Positions 56,601 through 64,000 of a DNA stretch of 64,000 nt are shown here, piece after piece; position 1 is the stretch's first letter; each line of letters starts with the position of its first letter. This DNA is from an uncultured Bacteroidales bacterium. GTDB lineage: Bacteria; Bacteroidota; Bacteroidia; Bacteroidales; WCHB1-69. Where the stretch lies: assembly GCA_905233625.1 (NCBI GenBank), contig CAJOFJ010000003.1, forward strand, positions 79,686 through 143,685. Reading direction: 5' to 3'. Both the position numbers and the translations under genes were made by a program. The notes under the pieces were generated by a model that saw only the letters and a program-made list of their open reading frames with translations, had not been told where the DNA came from and did no database searches.

Positions 56601-59600
56601 ATGTCTCCAATTTGCAAAACACTTCGTATTCTTTCTCTGGAAGTTATGCCCAGACCCAATACGTATATGTGGCCAACAACTGTGGCAACGAGGGTAACAG
56701 TCCGTATGCCTCCGCAGGTTCAGTCACCTTCCCCGCTGCATGTCCGCCAGTTCAGAACGTAACGGTCAGCAACATCACCGCCAATACCGTCCAGCTCTCT
56801 TGGAACCGTGGCGAATGGGGTGAAGAGACCCAGTGGAACATTGTCAGATACAAAAATGGTGTCCAAGAGGAAGAAAGAGTTGTGACAGATACTGTAGTCA
56901 CCATCTTTGGTTTGGATGCAGCGACAGCCTACGAGTTCAAAGTGCAGGCCAAGTGTGACGACAACCAATTCTCCATCCTTTCACCCGCTTCTGCCGTGAC
57001 CACTGCCGCTACTCCGGACGCTTGCTATACAGTGGCCAACAGTACCACTGCTGCCACCACGAATTCATATACTCCTGTTTATGGATTTTATTGTGACAAC
57101 CAACAAAGAACACAATCCATCTATCCTGCTTCCCTGCTCACTGAGATAGAGGGCAAAACAATTACAGGCTTGAAGTATTATGTAGCATCAGGAAGCAGTA
57201 ACAATGGTACTCGTAATTGGGAAACAAAGAACTTCACGGTTAGATTAGCTACGGTCAATGAGGACAATTTATCTTCTGGTTTTGTTACTCCCGACAACTA
57301 CATCACCGTATATACGGGTACACTGAGTGCCAGTACAGCTACAGGCATGGAAATTACTTTCAATGGTCCAGCTGCATTCACCTACACGGGTGGCAATCTT
57401 CTCGTTGAATTTGAATTGCCTGTAGCAGATGATTATGTGTCCTGCTATTTCAATGGTATAAGTAGCACTGGTGGTAGTAGATATGCAACGGGTAGTTCTT
57501 ACGCAACGGTAACAGGTACTGTACAGAATTTCCTCCCGAAGGTTGACTTCTGCACCGCACCAAGCACTTGTCCTGCTGTAACCAACTTGGCCGCCAGCGA
57601 TATCACCACTAATAGCGCGCATATCAGCTGGATGCCGGGTAGCAGCGAAACCCAGTGGAACTACCTGTACAGCGCAACGGAAATGTCTGAGATGGATCTC
57701 TTCGTTTCCGACTGGAACAGAGTAAATGACATCAATCTTGACCTGGACAATCTGACTGCCAACACCACCTATTATGTATATGTATATCCCGTAATGATAG
57801 ACAGTGACGCTTGTTGGAACAATATGCGTCACACCTCTTTCACCACGGATGCCATTGCTGCTGAATATACAGTTCACTTCAATGCCGGTACGGGTATCTG
57901 TGCAGACACCGCAGCGACAGGCAGCAGCATCACTTTGCCGTATGCTGCCGCTTCCAATATTTGCGCTTCTCAAGCTTGGGTATTCGTTGGCTGGAGCGAA
58001 ACAGAGGTGACCGAAACCACCACTGCTCCTACTTTGGTAAGCAATCCTTATATCCCCATTGCCGACATTACACTGTATGCCGTTTATCGTAAGACGGAGC
58101 AGGATGAGGCAAGCAATGCAACTATTAGCTACAACAAAGTAACTGAAAATCCTGTTGACTGGACTGGCGATTACCTCATTGTTTGTGAAAACAAAAATGT
58201 GGCTTTCAACGGTGGTTTGACCACTTTGGATGCTGTGGGCAACACAATTGCCGTGACTATCAACAACGGAGTCATTGCTTCTACTCAAATTACTGACGCC
58301 GCCAAATTTACCATGGCACCAGCAACTCAGGGATATTCCATTATGTCGGCAAGTGGTAAATATATTGGCAACACCAGCGTAAATAATGGTTTGTATGCAT
58401 CAGACCTTCCAACCTCCAATACTATCTTAATTGATAATAATGGGAATGCTGATATCTATGGTATAGGTGGTGCTCATCTTCGTTATAATGCTGCTTCTGA
58501 TCAAACTCGATTCCGTTATTACAAGTCAGACTCATACACTGCACAGCAAGCTATTCAATTATATGTTGCTGTTGCCAATAGCGTGACTACCTACGCCACC
58601 TCTCCCGTTTGTTTGGAGACGGTGAGCACTCCGACCTTCTCACTCCAAGAAGGTTCCCACATTGGCGCACAGCGTGTGGAAATCAGTTGTGCAACCAATG
58701 ACGCCACCATCTATTACACTCTCGATGGAAGCGAACCTACTGCAAACGCTACGGAATACACCAATCCAATCCTGATTAGCACACCTACCACTTTGAAAGC
58801 CATTGCGGTGAAGGAGGGTATGAACAATAGTGAGGTGGCTACCGCAACTTACACGATCCTGCGTCCTTATATCAATCTGTCTGTAATAGGTATTGAGATG
58901 GATGCGGATGAACATGAGGGAAGCGTTGTTCTGGCTACAGAAAATCTGTCGACAACAGATACAAACAGTTTTGCTATCCAGTTCTACGATGCTGACACTG
59001 TGGAAACTACCGACACTCCCGATTGGTTGTTATTCGATAATTTCACCAATGGTCCTGAAGCCATCGAGTTGTACTTCCTGATGGATAGAAATACCACTTC
59101 CGAGCCTCGTGTGGCCTATATGAAAGTTTACTCGATTCCGGATGGAGTATATTCCGACTTGCTTACCATTAAGCAAAAGGCACCTAATACCCTTACCTTT
59201 GTGGCGGGTAACAGCGGTACTTGCAACGTTCAGCAACTTGTGAGTGGCACATTCGATTTGTCGAATGTAACCGCTGTTCCTTCCGATGAGTGTTTAGCTC
59301 AGAACTGGACTTTCGCCGGTTGGAGTGAGACCTCAGTGGCCGAAACCACCACCGCTCCTGTTTTGGTGAGCAGTCCTTACGCTCCTGATGCTGACGTTAC
59401 ACTGTATGCCGTTTATCAGAAGATGGAGCAGGGTGAAACCAGTGCCACGACTCCCGCAGGTACTTGGGAGAAAGCTACTTCTATCGCAGTAGGCGACCAG
59501 GTGATTCTGGTTTGTGAGAGTACTAATGGTAAAAGAGAGATGAGTAGCTACAACTCTACCGCTTCTACCCCCTATGGTGTTGTAGAAGCTTATACTACTA

Positions 59601-62600
59601 CACCGGTAGGTTTGTATCCGCTTACGGTAGAAGCCGGTTCTGTGGCAGGTGAGGAATCATTCGCATTTAAAACCAATGAAAATGATTATTTAGCTTATTC
59701 AGGTAATAGTAATAGTCTGAATAAAAATGCTAATGTAGTTGCTGCTTCTTCATGGACTGTTGAATTTGACAACAGTGGAAATGCAACTATTTCCAATGGC
59801 AATACAAGTGCTCGTAAAATCAAATATAATTCGAGTAGTCCTCGTTTCGCTTGTTATACATCTAATCAGACTGCTATCCAGCTGTACAAATATGTGACAT
59901 CGACAGCTCCAGCGGCAATCACATACAACAGCAATCCTGAATGTGTTGTGGCAACTTACACCATCACTTACATGGATGGAGATGAGGAATATGAGTCAGC
60001 TACGTTCGCATACGGTGAGACTGTAACTCCGATGGATGCACCCACCAAAGCTGGTTATACCTTCATCGGCTGGAATCCTGAAGAGCCTGCTACCATGCCC
60101 GACAGCAACATGACTGTTTATGCTCAGTGGCAGATCAACAAATATCAGCTGACCATCAATTATTTCTATTATGAAAATGGAACGGCTACAGCAGCTCCCA
60201 GCTTCATCGACTCATTGAGTAATGGCGAGAGCTACAGCGTGGTGTCACCCACAGTGCGAGGCTTTGATCCCACCATCGATACTGTTCGCGGTGTCATGGG
60301 TACAGAAGACATCACAGTAAGAGTGGATTACATCCCACAAGTATATCAGGTGACCCTGAACACGATGGGTGGTACGCTGCTGAACGGATTCACAAGTGAT
60401 ACTGTTCACGTATTTGGCGAAGTCTTTTTGTTGCCAACTGCTAATGATATTGTACGTGAAGGCTATAGCTTTGGAGGATGGTACTACAATGCTGATTACT
60501 CTGATAATCCAAGGACTGTCATCCCGAACGTGGCTTCTGGCGACGATGTCCTGTATGCAAAATGGGATATCAACAGCTACATCATCACTTATTTGGATGG
60601 CGACGAGGTATTAGGTGTGGATACCGTTGAATATGGTGCAACGGTGACTCCGATGGCCGACCAGACCAAGGAAGGTTACACCTTCACCGGTTGGAATCCC
60701 GAACTGCCCACAACTATGCCTGCCCATGATTTGAGAGCTATCGCACAATGGAGTGTCAATAGCTACAAAGTCACTATTAATCAGGTACCTGGCGGTGTCG
60801 TTATGATTATACCTGAAGGTTCCGCAGTCGCCACCACCATTGGTGACTCCCTTGAGTTTAACACAAGGGTAAGACTCGATGTGTTAGTCCGTGACGGTTA
60901 TACTTTCGGTAATTACGTAGTTACCGATGCCGAAGGTTCCCCCATTGAGATTACGAACAACGAGTTTACTATGCCTGCCAACGATGTGAATGTAACTGCT
61001 ACCTTCACGTTGAACACTTACACTGTGACTGCTACGGTTGATCCCGAAAATGCAGGTACGGTAAGTGGTGCAGGTACCTTCGACTATAACACCGAAGTGA
61101 GCTTGACCGCTACACCAGCTACCGGTTACAGCTTCGACCACTGGCAGAATATGAACATTATGACCTACGAAGCTACCGAGACAGCCAACCCGCTCATCTT
61201 CACCTTGACTACGGATACCGCTTACAAAGCATTCTTCAGCCTGATTGATTATGAGCTTGTTTATATGAATGGTGAAGACTTGTATGAAACCGTTACATAT
61301 AACTATGGTCAGACTATTGACCCGATGAGTGCTCCTGTGAAAGAAGGTTACACCTTCATCGGCTGGAATCCTGAAGAGCCTGCTGTAATGCCGGCACATA
61401 ATGATACATTGTATGCTCAATGGCAGGTCAACAACTACACTATCACTTATATGGATGGTAACTACACCTTGCATGTGGACACCTTCGCCTACGGCGCAAA
61501 CGTGACTGCGTATGCTAATCCTACCAGTGTGGGTCACACCTTCAGTGGATGGGATGGTGAAATTCCCGCTACCATGCCGGCCAACGACTTGACCGTTCAT
61601 GCTCAGTGGACTGTCAACAGCTACGATATCACGATTAACCAGGTAACTGGCGGTACGATTACGGTGACAGTGGAAGGCGCCACAGCTGGCACCATTACCA
61701 ATACCACCGCTAATTATGACGCTTTGGTACAGTTGAGCGCAACTGCTGCCGATGGATACACTTTCAGTACTTTCGTGGTGACGACCGCTTCTGGCGAAAC
61801 CATCGAGACTCCGAACAACAGCTTTGTGATGCCAGCTAACGACGTGACGGTGACTGCCAATTTCACATTGAATACCTACACAGTAACGGCTACTGCCAAC
61901 CCTGTAAACGCTGGTACGGTAAACGGTGCTGGTACTTACAACTATGGTAGTGATGTGGAAATGAGAGCCGAAGCTGCTGACGGATACCTCTTCAGCAACT
62001 GGACTAACGCTCAAGGTGCCGTAGTCAGCACAGACGCTATCTTTGACTTCGAGATCACCAATGACACCGCATTCACCGCTAACTTCACCGTTATGGGTGT
62101 TGTGGCTACCCCGACCTTCAGTCCTGTCGAAGGCACATATTATGACGCGCAGAGCGTAACATTAGAATGTACTACAACAGGTGCTATCATCCACTATACT
62201 ACAGATGGTACAACACCTACTGAGGCATCAGCAATCTACAGTACACCTATTGCTCTTACCCTTGGTGACACTACCGTTATCAAGGCTATTGCCATGATGG
62301 AAAATATGACCAACAGTGAAATGGCTACCGCAACATATATCTTACTGCCGATGTATGATGTCACCATCTCTGATAATATTGAACATGGTACAGTAAGAGC
62401 AAATGTGGTTCGCGCTGCCGCAGGTGCTACCGTGAGACTGACGGCTACTGCTGACGAAGGTTACCACTTCGGCGAATGGAATGTGACGACTGCCACCAGT
62501 ACGGTAGAAGTTGCGTCAGACAATAGTTTCATTATGCCTGACGGAAATGTGACAATTGCCGCTACATTTGTGGCCAATGAGTACACCATTACCTACATGG

Positions 62601-64000
62601 TTGACAATACTGTATATGATGTTGACACCTTCGCCTTTGGTACTACCATCACGCTCGTTGACAATCCGAGCAAGGAAGGATACAGCTTCACTGGCTGGAA
62701 TCCTGCCCTGCCGACGACCATGCCTGCGGAAGACCTGACCGTCAACGCTCAGTGGACTATCAACAACTACACCATCACCTACATGGTTGATAATACTGTA
62801 TATGATGTTGACACCTTCGCATACGGCACCACTATCACGCTTGTTGACAATCCAAGCAAGGAAGGCTACAGCTTCAATGGTTGGAATCCCGCACTGCCGA
62901 CGACCATGCCTGCCGAAGACCTGACTGTCAACGCTCAGTGGACTGCCAACGAATACACCATTACCTACATGGTTGATAATACTGTATATGATGTTGACAC
63001 CTTCGCATACGGCACCACTATCACGCTTGTTGACAATCCAAGCAAGGAAGGTTACAGCTTCAATGGTTGGGATCCCACTCTGCCGACGACCATGCCTGCA
63101 GAAGACCTGACCGTCAACGCTCAGTGGACTGCCAACGAATACACCATCACCTACATGGTTGATAATACTGTATATGATGTTGACACCTTCGCATACGGCA
63201 CCATTATCACGCTTGTTGACAATCCGAGCAAGGAAGGTTACAGCTTCAATGGTTGGAATCCCGCACTGCCGACGACCATGCCTGCCGAAGACCTGACCGT
63301 TAATGCACAGTGGACTATCAACAGCTACGACATCACCATCAACCAGGTGACTGGCGGTACGATTACCGTAAGCTTTGGCGATGCAGGCTCAGCAACAGCT
63401 GGCACCAGCACCACGACCAACACCACCGCAGATTATAACACTTGGATCAATCTCTCCGTAGAGACCCTTGACGGTTATACCTTCGGTGACTTTGTGGTGA
63501 CCACCGCAGATGGAACTCCTATCGAGACTCCGAACAACGGCTTTATCATGCCGGCCGTGACCGCTACCTTCAGTGTCAACGACTACACCATCACTTACAT
63601 GGATGGTAACGATGTACTTGATGTTGATACCTTCGCCTTTGGCGCAACTATCATTCCGATTGCCAACCCGACACAAGAGGGTTATACCTTCGCAGGTTGG
63701 GATCCCGCACTGCCTACTACTATGCCGGCCAACGACTTGACCGTTAATGCTCAGTGGACTATCAACAGCTACGACATCACAATCAACCAGGTGACTGGCG
63801 GTACGATAACCGTAAGCTTTGGCGATGCAGGTTCAGCAACAGCTGGCACCAGCACCACGACCAGCGCCACTGCAGATTATAACACTTGGATCAATCTCTC
63901 TGTAGAGACCCTTGACGGTTATACCTTCGGTGACTTTGTGGTGACCACCGCAGATGGAACTCCTATCGAGACTCCGAACAACGGCTTTATCATGCCGGCC
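47684..64000 (+). CDS. giant secreted modular surface protein, 3' end outside the window
   Basis: The frame is open from the ATG at 47684 to the last base: 5439 codons with no stop, and more beyond. It starts with a signal peptide (LLFFLMLTLLCIPWATRAQ). Order of modules, by similarity of text: an N-terminal domain (~23-228); FN3 (~231-318); three tandem Cys-led modules with a DxYGDxWNG-type motif (320, 429, 542); then alternating FN3 and cleaved-adhesin-like domains (WYIDDVVIE, YMDNFVI motifs) to ~3300, with one GEVED-like domain (~1530-1684). After that come chitobiase/hexosaminidase C-like domains (3647-3725 and 4807-4887) and InlB B and divergent InlB B repeats from ~4092 to the end. No enzymatic domain was seen. 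It is probably a type IX-secreted adhesin or matrix protein; the sorting domain should be at the missing C-terminus. Confidence 0.9.
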   Translation, partial: MKKLLFFLMLTLLCIPWATRAQNAEFTLFEEETGNFGNYACPVWGDYLGKGTCATEFIIPAEYLNFLEGARFSKMTFYIHEYYLSNSPQVNVAWNVPYKVYLSETEATSFRNVSDTIGRASATLVFYGRLNANRTTSEMAVLFDTPYEYHGGNLVVGFWQSGSSESSGAPAAVSFTCGLVEDTVYWVGYTENWEGYDCSNCAYCNNCEPLFNFSVGTMIPKITFDYTGLSCPKPRDLQVTYLPGSTTAQISWVSDANVFEIDVNGVTYNYGDASTNSKHSFNLNIDPGTEYSVKVKAHCNGQQDESGWSLPLAFFTAPQCEVTLELSSNSISGWALDSIEVWDNTNNRSLGFFKHRGTTPSTFEKETYTVPVSEGQDISFRFPNGYLMYPQQCSWIIIAPTGDTIAQKDHQDDFTGSVIANYNVSCSACFVTIELNDPDNDDWNGNAIGIIDRTIDWNEIYASVTPSDNDTVRVLNGHSLDFIWMDGNNDNSNSHLTQYSWTIKDAGGNIITRGSDASHFTNREQIQDYTVDCFATPAPQPCEITLYLTDLYGDSWNGAYISLVDNQTGNTLRTFTNGDLDGTSGLNQNETNTFIYPVSDGQNLSFVWGADGGFKGECSWVIIGTKGDTISHAWGSAYNEGGVIDTYLVNCSTTPTPPTPPTCEAPVLTADVTATSARISWNGDVNTTTWQFAWEGDLNYIEDLQENYNNFGGLNPETTHSIMVRAICNGTDTSAWSSINFTTSRAEAVGDAWGEDFEAQYPNWQYASYNQTNRWVYGTAASNGGSKGLYISNDYGTTNAYTNTSTSTGYVYKPLYFTQDKYTFEYDWKCVGESSWDYFRVLLSPSNVYLNSGTLYSGLSSTSTPTNWIAVGTYHSGKSSWQRESVVVDVPADGNYNLVILWHNDNSGGTNPPAAIDNFSITRVTCPYEVTGLAVADEPAITGSTATVKWNKGGATQWQLAYSTNSTFPDTVTTTTTVNDSIANLTGLQGSSTYYVKVRVYCGGSDYGAWSNAISFATACGVIDVSNEPYVEGFENVGSTGHGNLPLCWTQPVSGTSTSNYLGAYNYTVHNGNNCLRFNYSTPTGNYAMLPAFADLNTLYMKFWHRPESNTNSSCGTLYIGYVTDANDMSTFVPLKTIEYSSVTTTYTEEKIYFNTAPADARIVFKHVANTSNWYWHVDDVTIDKIPSCFEPENVTISNMTSNTLTIKWTIPNGQPNATYIIKHGDEVIGTTNVNDTVYTITGLDVATNYAAGYYSITADCGGDGPSEIIVLPAFTTLCAGVDSYSTNFDEMAANGTPDCWTVISGIPGNNGICVYPNGSSTYSNTAPNCLRFYGSTNNLIVTPPLTVEANTMQVKFNAKAGGNYASYGNMEVGYLTNLFDASTFVAVRTLSYSDYQSYTQVTVPMASAPDGAIIAFRHQPTYSTYSWYIDDVVIEALPNCIEPQNVEVSSITLNSATISWTSTNDASTTYTIKHGDEVVGTTEQGITRYTITGLTAETNYAAGYFTVTANCGANDHSEAVNVPAFYTGYCQPTPTSVDGGNGAITNVSFGTGNDIVNNSNHPTSSPFYGNYSVLAGAVAAGTTADIKVTYSTSSYKYTTIIWVDWNNNLTFEGSEVVFAGDATTSSGVNTFSFDIPANTTVGDYRMRIAGADSYYDSYNTMVTAVNANPCPQNQTYCVVHDYTLRVTEAPSCMPVTNLRVLATEPHDVNLTWTHGGNETVWDVYITTSDVAPTAETTPSVGNTPNDHPWFGALHLTAATHYYAYVRARCSDEDRSDWSQAVEFTTACEAVTTFPWSEKFEGYNSGNFSNICWVNEHISGSGSKIFEVYSGTNGTNSTKQLSLPDMSSGTLTKLRLPEMEFTPGSLYEFVIDVYRNASGTSSTSEGVRVYASTDGEIENATQLGFLYRNFTQTDSNVVTAENASGWYTYTFDIPTNARYIVLRGESKYGSATYMDNFVIREKPSCFPPVIAEVDPANVTNHTATLSWTAGGNESLWRIAYKNTNFDPTNEEELATATVVTATSNPTTLQNLTASTTYYVYMQSNCGTEQAPAYSADWSSVQTFNTACEAITSFPWNETFENYSASSSGITFNVPCWVNEHISGNGSYFFEMYSGTNGTNSTKQLRLRDMSDGTLTKLRLPEMTLAGGTDYQFVIDVYRNVSGSSYTSEGVRVYASTDGEINGATELGFLYRNYTQTDGNVVVAENAQGWYTYEFPIPFSGTCYIILRGESQYGSSTYMDNFIVEQVPTCKRPSSIAKDATTAHTATLHWTNGDANQNAWQLAYSTDANFNPDTVAAPVDVITNPATINGLAASTTYYAYVRANCGNGDYSAWSKTKVSFTTLAGNAVPTNLAYDVNSLTSSSVIVSWTGVATNDLHESYELYISTQSTRPEPLNNDSLITGIMDSRSQLTGLNPETTYYVWVRDNCGADGYSAWSSSINFTTSSNCQTPDGLTVGEVTAYTAVLRWATYGLSEFNLRYKAEADNDWTVINAVSSPFTFTGLAANTVYQVQVQAACNTEAWSTVLNFKTECGAITITEQNIYTEDFESPVVTATYNSSEADITVPDCWDNYHNSATTSSTAYYKPHLIKNDAGTSYNFSSPASQVLFFYGNGNGYAALPEFTNDINTLQISFKWAIENKSYGTLKLGYITNADDGSYNTFRTIRSYPGSSATAAKTMQQANLYLYNVPDSAARLVFCWNYSSNWYCNIDDIEVSLAPTCPPLLSMGATAPDPHTIGALWLHTEGVEPNNYSMRYGIVSDPEQYIGGSTIDSQYCIINNLYSDSLYYIHVRANCGGNDYSEWTTVSQRTPVGSCATVTNLHVDLTGNGTNSAIISWNSSESTTADVYDIHVSTTPVRDLSTLENGNCEFPQATRDTTFELPNNTYPNFALTPNTTYYVYVRTQCDMNDGNSDWAETTFTTLSACRVPVNASVSLTSKMLATVTWESGDTTQAGNYMLFFADQEMSAQDFENAQAHVSNLQNTSYSFSGSYAQTQYVYVANNCGNEGNSPYASAGSVTFPAACPPVQNVTVSNITANTVQLSWNRGEWGEETQWNIVRYKNGVQEEERVVTDTVVTIFGLDAATAYEFKVQAKCDDNQFSILSPASAVTTAATPDACYTVANSTTAATTNSYTPVYGFYCDNQQRTQSIYPASLLTEIEGKTITGLKYYVASGSSNNGTRNWETKNFTVRLATVNEDNLSSGFVTPDNYITVYTGTLSASTATGMEITFNGPAAFTYTGGNLLVEFELPVADDYVSCYFNGISSTGGSRYATGSSYATVTGTVQNFLPKVDFCTAPSTCPAVTNLAASDITTNSAHISWMPGSSETQWNYLYSATEMSEMDLFVSDWNRVNDINLDLDNLTANTTYYVYVYPVMIDSDACWNNMRHTSFTTDAIAAEYTVHFNAGTGICADTAATGSSITLPYAAASNICASQAWVFVGWSETEVTETTTAPTLVSNPYIPIADITLYAVYRKTEQDEASNATISYNKVTENPVDWTGDYLIVCENKNVAFNGGLTTLDAVGNTIAVTINNGVIASTQITDAAKFTMAPATQGYSIMSASGKYIGNTSVNNGLYASDLPTSNTILIDNNGNADIYGIGGAHLRYNAASDQTRFRYYKSDSYTAQQAIQLYVAVANSVTTYATSPVCLETVSTPTFSLQEGSHIGAQRVEISCATNDATIYYTLDGSEPTANATEYTNPILISTPTTLKAIAVKEGMNNSEVATATYTILRPYINLSVIGIEMDADEHEGSVVLATENLSTTDTNSFAIQFYDADTVETTDTPDWLLFDNFTNGPEAIELYFLMDRNTTSEPRVAYMKVYSIPDGVYSDLLTIKQKAPNTLTFVAGNSGTCNVQQLVSGTFDLSNVTAVPSDECLAQNWTFAGWSETSVAETTTAPVLVSSPYAPDADVTLYAVYQKMEQGETSATTPAGTWEKATSIAVGDQVILVCESTNGKREMSSYNSTASTPYGVVEAYTTTPVGLYPLTVEAGSVAGEESFAFKTNENDYLAYSGNSNSLNKNANVVAASSWTVEFDNSGNATISNGNTSARKIKYNSSSPRFACYTSNQTAIQLYKYVTSTAPAAITYNSNPECVVATYTITYMDGDEEYESATFAYGETVTPMDAPTKAGYTFIGWNPEEPATMPDSNMTVYAQWQINKYQLTINYFYYENGTATAAPSFIDSLSNGESYSVVSPTVRGFDPTIDTVRGVMGTEDITVRVDYIPQVYQVTLNTMGGTLLNGFTSDTVHVFGEVFLLPTANDIVREGYSFGGWYYNADYSDNPRTVIPNVASGDDVLYAKWDINSYIITYLDGDEVLGVDTVEYGATVTPMADQTKEGYTFTGWNPELPTTMPAHDLRAIAQWSVNSYKVTINQVPGGVVMIIPEGSAVATTIGDSLEFNTRVRLDVLVRDGYTFGNYVVTDAEGSPIEITNNEFTMPANDVNVTATFTLNTYTVTATVDPENAGTVSGAGTFDYNTEVSLTATPATGYSFDHWQNMNIMTYEATETANPLIFTLTTDTAYKAFFSLIDYELVYMNGEDLYETVTYNYGQTIDPMSAPVKEGYTFIGWNPEEPAVMPAHNDTLYAQWQVNNYTITYMDGNYTLHVDTFAYGANVTAYANPTSVGHTFSGWDGEIPATMPANDLTVHAQWTVNSYDITINQVTGGTITVTVEGATAGTITNTTANYDALVQLSATAADGYTFSTFVVTTASGETIETPNNSFVMPANDVTVTANFTLNTYTVTATANPVNAGTVNGAGTYNYGSDVEMRAEAADGYLFSNWTNAQGAVVSTDAIFDFEITNDTAFTANFTVMGVVATPTFSPVEGTYYDAQSVTLECTTTGAIIHYTTDGTTPTEASAIYSTPIALTLGDTTVIKAIAMMENMTNSEMATATYILLPMYDVTISDNIEHGTVRANVVRAAAGATVRLTATADEGYHFGEWNVTTATSTVEVASDNSFIMPDGNVTIAATFVANEYTITYMVDNTVYDVDTFAFGTTITLVDNPSKEGYSFTGWNPALPTTMPAEDLTVNAQWTINNYTITYMVDNTVYDVDTFAYGTTITLVDNPSKEGYSFNGWNPALPTTMPAEDLTVNAQWTANEYTITYMVDNTVYDVDTFAYGTTITLVDNPSKEGYSFNGWDPTLPTTMPAEDLTVNAQWTANEYTITYMVDNTVYDVDTFAYGTIITLVDNPSKEGYSFNGWNPALPTTMPAEDLTVNAQWTINSYDITINQVTGGTITVSFGDAGSATAGTSTTTNTTADYNTWINLSVETLDGYTFGDFVVTTADGTPIETPNNGFIMPAVTATFSVNDYTITYMDGNDVLDVDTFAFGATIIPIANPTQEGYTFAGWDPALPTTMPANDLTVNAQWTINSYDITINQVTGGTITVSFGDAGSATAGTSTTTSATADYNTWINLSVETLDGYTFGDFVVTTADGTPIETPNNGFIMPA
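53041..54426 (+). repeat. duplicated adhesin-like module inside the giant gene
   Basis: 53041-53577 and 53878-54426 encode two near-twin cleaved-adhesin-like modules. Both read WVNEHISGxGS, YSGTNGTNSTKQL, EGVRVYASTDGEI and ESxYGSxTYMDNF. The FN3-like segment between them belongs to the duplicated unit. Confidence 0.8.
58622..62344 (+). repeat. two chitobiase C-like modules in the giant gene
   Basis: 58622-58857 and 62102-62344 encode chitobiase/beta-hexosaminidase C-terminal-like modules, each with an ATIYYTLDGSEPTA or IIHYTTDGTTPTE motif. They flank a block of other repeats. Confidence 0.7.
62582..63325 (+). repeat. four tandem 186-bp repeats (InlB B type)
   Basis: Copies start at 62582, 62768, 62954 and 63140, each exactly 186 bp (62 codons). 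Each copy carries ITYMVDNTVYDVDTFA, ITLVDNPSKEGYSF and LPTTMPAEDLTVNAQWT. The copies are nearly identical at DNA level. Confidence 0.95.
63320..64000 (+). repeat. second-order 444-bp repeat at the window end
   Basis: 63320-63558 recurs at 63764-64000 with only a few substitutions; the offset is 444 bp (148 codons). Each unit pairs a divergent InlB B module (ITINQVTGGTITVSFGDAG) with an InlB B module. The second copy is cut by the window edge. Confidence 0.9.

Noticed and set aside
57269..62014. Long open frames on the minus strand inside the giant gene (339 codons at 57269-58288, 376 codons at 60884-62014).
   Set aside because: They lie opposite a continuous coding frame, have no recognisable protein family and arise from the codon bias and repeats of the sense strand.
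62582..63325. CRISPR array.
   Set aside because: The repeats are 186 bp, directly adjacent and coding, with no spacers.

Overview
The window looks like a chromosome segment of a Bacteroidota member, most likely Bacteroidales. Three lines point there. First, gene families largely typical of that phylum: a PD40/OmpA protein, DUF4254 beside a GT9 glycosyltransferase, DUF4159, DUF3467 after rpoC, and a very large modular surface protein. Second, phylum-type -7 promoter boxes (TAnnTTTG, often TATCTTTG) in front of many genes. Third, few Shine-Dalgarno sequences. I cannot name a genus from sequence alone. No rRNA, tRNA, CRISPR array, transposase or phage gene was seen.

Layout. 1-7.1 kb: the 3' end of a PD40/OmpA gene, a TGS-domain nucleoside kinase, a coupled DUF4254/GT9 pair, and a porin plus Gate-domain inner-membrane transporter operon. 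7.4-17.2 kb: lon, a lipoprotein gene bracketed by a ~300-bp inverted repeat, trpS, a vWA/DUF4159 pair, RNase P RNA and dnaN. 17.4-27.7 kb: one long leftward polysaccharide operon that starts with CDP-glucose synthesis (rfbF, rfbG). It continues with a polyprenyl-phosphate glycosyltransferase, an embedded AlbA_2-type regulator, a sugar reductase, an RmlC-like epimerase, a flavoprotein, a GT2 and a TPR-tailed GT39-like membrane glycosyltransferase. 27.7-32.2 kb: ybaK, an RluA-family synthase and an unknown 818-aa exported protein. 32.3-35.3 kb: tsf, rpsB, rpsI and rplM leftward. 35.4-47.4 kb: the rightward secE-nusG-rplKAJL-rpoBC-DUF3467 transcription/translation cluster. 47.4-64 kb: one unfinished reading frame of at least 5439 codons encoding a secreted modular giant protein. 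It has FN3-like and cleaved-adhesin-like modules, then chitobiase-C-like modules, then arrays of InlB B (Listeria-Bacteroides) repeats.

The intergenic DNA between housekeeping genes is packed with dispersed repeats: short palindromes, REP-like hairpins, 7-bp tandem arrays and a family of GC-rich boxes. They recur between unrelated genes. The most distinctive structures are the giant protein with recently duplicated repeats, the inverted repeat whose outer ends hold the lon and trpS promoters, the structured secE leader with a small upstream ORF, and a UNCG-capped hairpin between rplL and rpoB.
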